Source: JANMDU01 sp031376455
Lineage (GTDB): Bacteria; Pseudomonadota; Gammaproteobacteria; Burkholderiales; Burkholderiaceae_C
Direction of reading: 5' to 3'
Assembly (NCBI GenBank): GCA_031376455.1
Contig: JANMDU010000052.1
Location: 1-19,554 of the forward strand
Length of the DNA stretch: 19,554 nt
Shown here: positions 14,536-19,554 of the stretch, piece after piece
Numbering within the stretch: the first letter of the stretch is position 1
Layout: each line of letters begins with the position of its first letter
Position numbers and translations under genes: made by a program
The notes under the pieces: generated by a model
Told to the model about the DNA's origin: nothing
What the model saw: the letters and a program-made list of their open reading frames with translations, nothing else
Databases searched by the model: none

Positions 14536-15447
14536 ATGAATACTTGGAATCCCGTCACCACCGCGCCGTCCATCCTTGGCGAGAGCCCGTTTTGGCATCC
14601 GCAAGAACAGATGCTTTATTGGGCAGATATTGCGGGCTGTAAAGTGCATCGGCTGAATGCTTTTACAGGTGATGTCGAGACTTGGGACATGCCCAGCGAA
14701 CCGGGTTGCTTTGCTCCTGCAAAATCAGGCGGCTTCATTATTGCTTTGCGTGATCGTATCGTGCGTGTACTGGCTTGGGGCGGGCAATTGCAGTTGCTTT
14801 CAATGATCCATCACGATGCATCCACCACGCGCAGCAACGATGGCAAATGCGATGCGGCGGGGCGCTTTTGGGTCGGCACGATGTTTGAGCCGCGCACTGC
14901 CAATAACGCGCAATTGCTCTGCTGGGATGGCGGCACGTTGCAACTCAAGCAAGACCATGCCATGGTTGCCAACGCTCTGGCTTTCTCACCCGATGGTCAA
15001 ACAATCTATTGGGCAGATACACCGCAACACACCATCTGGGCATGGGATTTTGATGTCACGACCTGTGGGATGACGAATCAACGTGTCTTCAAACAGTTTG
15101 AGTCTAAGCCCGATGGCTGGATCAGCGGGATGCCGAACAACGGCGGCTATGGTGGCCGACCAGATGGCGCAGCGGTGGACGTACACGGCAATCTTTGGGT
15201 GGCGATGTTTGAAGGCAAACGCGTTGTGCAGCTCTCGCCCGCAGGCGTTGAGCTGCAAAGCATCGAAGCGCCAGTGACCACTTGCACCATGCCTGCGTTT
15301 GGTGGAGACGATATGAAAACCTTGTATCTCACCAGCGCGCGCCACAACCGCAATGAAACCGAGTTGGCACGCGAGCCGCAAATGGGCTGCGTGTTCAGCA
15401 TGCGCGTTGACGCAGCAGGACTGCCGGTGAACTTTTACGTCGATTGA
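14536..15447 (+). CDS. SMP-30/gluconolactonase-family sugar lactonase (XylC-like)
   Basis: The 303-residue beta-propeller enzyme would hydrolyse an aldonolactone to the aldonic acid. Metal ligands of the family are recognisable: Glu16 (LGESPFW), Asn146 (VANALAFSPDG) and Asp210 (GRPDGAAVD). The substrate-site block RSNDGKCDAAGRFWVGTM is present, as is LYLTSAR near the C-terminus. A Gly/Asn-rich insert (MPNNGGYGG) precedes the third ligand. It is the natural partner of the dehydrogenase encoded directly downstream, as XylB and XylC are in Caulobacter. The SDR start lies 5 bases past its stop. Sugar specificity (xylono-, arabino-, galactono- or fuconolactone) is not evident. Confidence 0.9.
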   Translation: MNTWNPVTTAPSILGESPFWHPQEQMLYWADIAGCKVHRLNAFTGDVETWDMPSEPGCFAPAKSGGFIIALRDRIVRVLAWGGQLQLLSMIHHDASTTRSNDGKCDAAGRFWVGTMFEPRTANNAQLLCWDGGTLQLKQDHAMVANALAFSPDGQTIYWADTPQHTIWAWDFDVTTCGMTNQRVFKQFESKPDGWISGMPNNGGYGGRPDGAAVDVHGNLWVAMFEGKRVVQLSPAGVELQSIEAPVTTCTMPAFGGDDMKTLYLTSARHNRNETELAREPQMGCVFSMRVDAAGLPVNFYVD

Positions 15448-15452
15448 TTTCT

Positions 15453-16247
15453 ATGCTCACGCCACAATTAACCATTTATCCCTCTCTCAAAAACAAAGTC
15501 GTCTTCATCTCGGGCGGCAGCTCAGGCATTGGCGCGGAAATCGTGCGCGCATTTGCAGCGCAAGGCAGCATCGTCGCCTTCAATGGCACGAAGGCCGGCG
15601 GCGGTGATGCTCTGATTGACGAAATCACACAAGCTGGCCATGCCGCGCCCTATTACGAGCCTTGCGATGTGCGCGATATTCCAGCATTGCAAGCCATGCT
15701 CCATCGCGTGTGTGACAAGTTTGGCGCGATTCAAGTCTTGGTGAACAACGCAGGCCGTGATGATCGGCATACATTGCAGGAACTCACGCCCGAGTATTGG
15801 GACAATTGCCTCAACATCAATTTACGCCATCAAGTCTTTGCAACACAAACCGTAGCGGCTCGCGCACAACTGGCGGGCGCAAAAGCATCCATTATCAATA
15901 TGGGCAGCATTAGCTGGATGCGAGGCCGCCCGAATTTGATTGGCTACACTTCCAGCAAAGCCGCCATCAGCGGCATGACGCGTAGCCTCGCGCGTGAGCT
16001 CGGCGAATTCGGCATCCGCGTCAACGCCCTCGTGCCGGGTGCCATCGTCACCGCACGACAAAGCGAGCTCTGGCGCAACCCCGATGAAGACAAAAAATTT
16101 ATCGAGCTCCAGTGTCTTAAATTCCGCTTGGAGTCCATCCATGTGGCCAAACCAACTTTGTTTTTAGCCAGCGATGATTCCGAAGGCATCACGGGGCATA
16201 ACTTGATTGTGGATGCGGGATTAGCGCAGGTATCTGTCGTAGGCTAA
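15453..16247 (+). CDS. Short-chain dehydrogenase, XylB-like sugar 1-dehydrogenase
   Basis: The 264-residue SDR has the cofactor motif GGSSGIG (residues 21-27), NNAG at 98-101 and catalytic Ser152-Tyr165-Lys169. Stretches IYPSLK, VLVNNAGRDDRH, INLRHQVFATQ, GSISW, TRSLARELG and QCLKFR resemble, from memory, Caulobacter crescentus D-xylose 1-dehydrogenase XylB, which makes D-xylonolactone with NAD. The inferred role is C1 oxidation of the imported sugar in the cytoplasm. ATG 15453 is chosen; an in-frame TTG at 15444 overlapping the lactonase stop would add three residues. It is the last gene of the sugar locus. Only a weak GCACG/CGTGC hairpin follows (16256-16270), without a T run. The exact sugar remains open. 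Confidence 0.88.
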   Translation: MLTPQLTIYPSLKNKVVFISGGSSGIGAEIVRAFAAQGSIVAFNGTKAGGGDALIDEITQAGHAAPYYEPCDVRDIPALQAMLHRVCDKFGAIQVLVNNAGRDDRHTLQELTPEYWDNCLNINLRHQVFATQTVAARAQLAGAKASIINMGSISWMRGRPNLIGYTSSKAAISGMTRSLARELGEFGIRVNALVPGAIVTARQSELWRNPDEDKKFIELQCLKFRLESIHVAKPTLFLASDDSEGITGHNLIVDAGLAQVSVVG

Positions 16248-16377
16248 ATAGAAGAGCACGATTGGCGTGCGTTAGAGTTAAAAAATATGGCTCACTGGAG
16301 AGCAAAAACTCCTGCGACAATTCACAGCGTACGGTTTCACTCTGTCACACGCCAAACTTCATAAGCATTTGCTGCTC

Positions 16378-19554
<3,177 letters not shown>

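Noticed and set aside
16256..16270. GCACG/CGTGC hairpin after the SDR gene as a terminator
   Set aside because: The stem is only 5 bp and is followed by GTTAGAG rather than a T run, so termination here is not supported.

Overview
The window reads as a chromosomal segment of a betaproteobacterium, most likely order Burkholderiales and family Comamonadaceae or a close relative. The support is the S10 ribosomal operon order, the very long basic tail on ribosomal protein S3, a Bug-family (tripartite tricarboxylate receptor) remnant, and AT-rich inverted-repeat elements of a kind I associate with Comamonadaceae genomes. The taxonomic call is inference; no rRNA gene is present.

Layout. (1) 1-3481: distal half of the S10 ribosomal protein operon on the + strand (end of rplW, then rplB, rpsS, rplV, rpsC, rplP, rpmC, rpsQ), closed by a strong rho-independent terminator; rplN does not follow. 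(2) 3576-4082: a Prx5-type peroxiredoxin gene. (3) 4179-16247: a sugar-acid catabolic and transport locus. A LacI-family regulator on the - strand is divergent from a run of + strand genes: IlvD/EDD-type aldonate dehydratase, HpcH/HpaI-type aldolase, CUT1 sugar ABC transporter (ATPase, binding protein, two permeases), Gfo/Idh/MocA oxidoreductase, aldose 1-epimerase, SMP-30 lactonase and a XylB-like short-chain dehydrogenase. A perfect 14-bp palindrome (5348-5361) between regulator and dehydratase is the likely operator. (4) 16378-19554: a large soluble hybrid histidine kinase with several PAS domains, cut by the window end.

How the genes fit together. The binding protein and permeases would import a sugar, the epimerase would interconvert anomers, a dehydrogenase (SDR, possibly also the Gfo/Idh/MocA enzyme) would oxidise C1 to a lactone, the SMP-30 enzyme would open the lactone to an aldonate, the dehydratase would give a 2-keto-3-deoxy-aldonate, and the aldolase would cleave it to pyruvate plus an aldehyde (glycolaldehyde if the sugar is a pentose). 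No kinase is needed. This resembles the Dahms-type pentose route, but with an HpcH/HpaI-family aldolase and with two candidate dehydrogenases; the actual substrate cannot be read from the sequence.

Unusual structure: a 93-codon in-frame remnant of a Bug receptor gene sits inside the ABC operon, overlapping the ATPase stop codon, and its signal-peptide region is encoded by a dispersed repeat. Three copies of that repeat occur (4111-4150, 9023-9064, and inverted 13644-13685). A different, CACAGA-rich inverted repeat fills the gap before the Gfo/Idh/MocA gene. No gene-free stretch exceeds about 175 bases. I see no tRNA, rRNA, CRISPR array, insertion sequence or attachment site.
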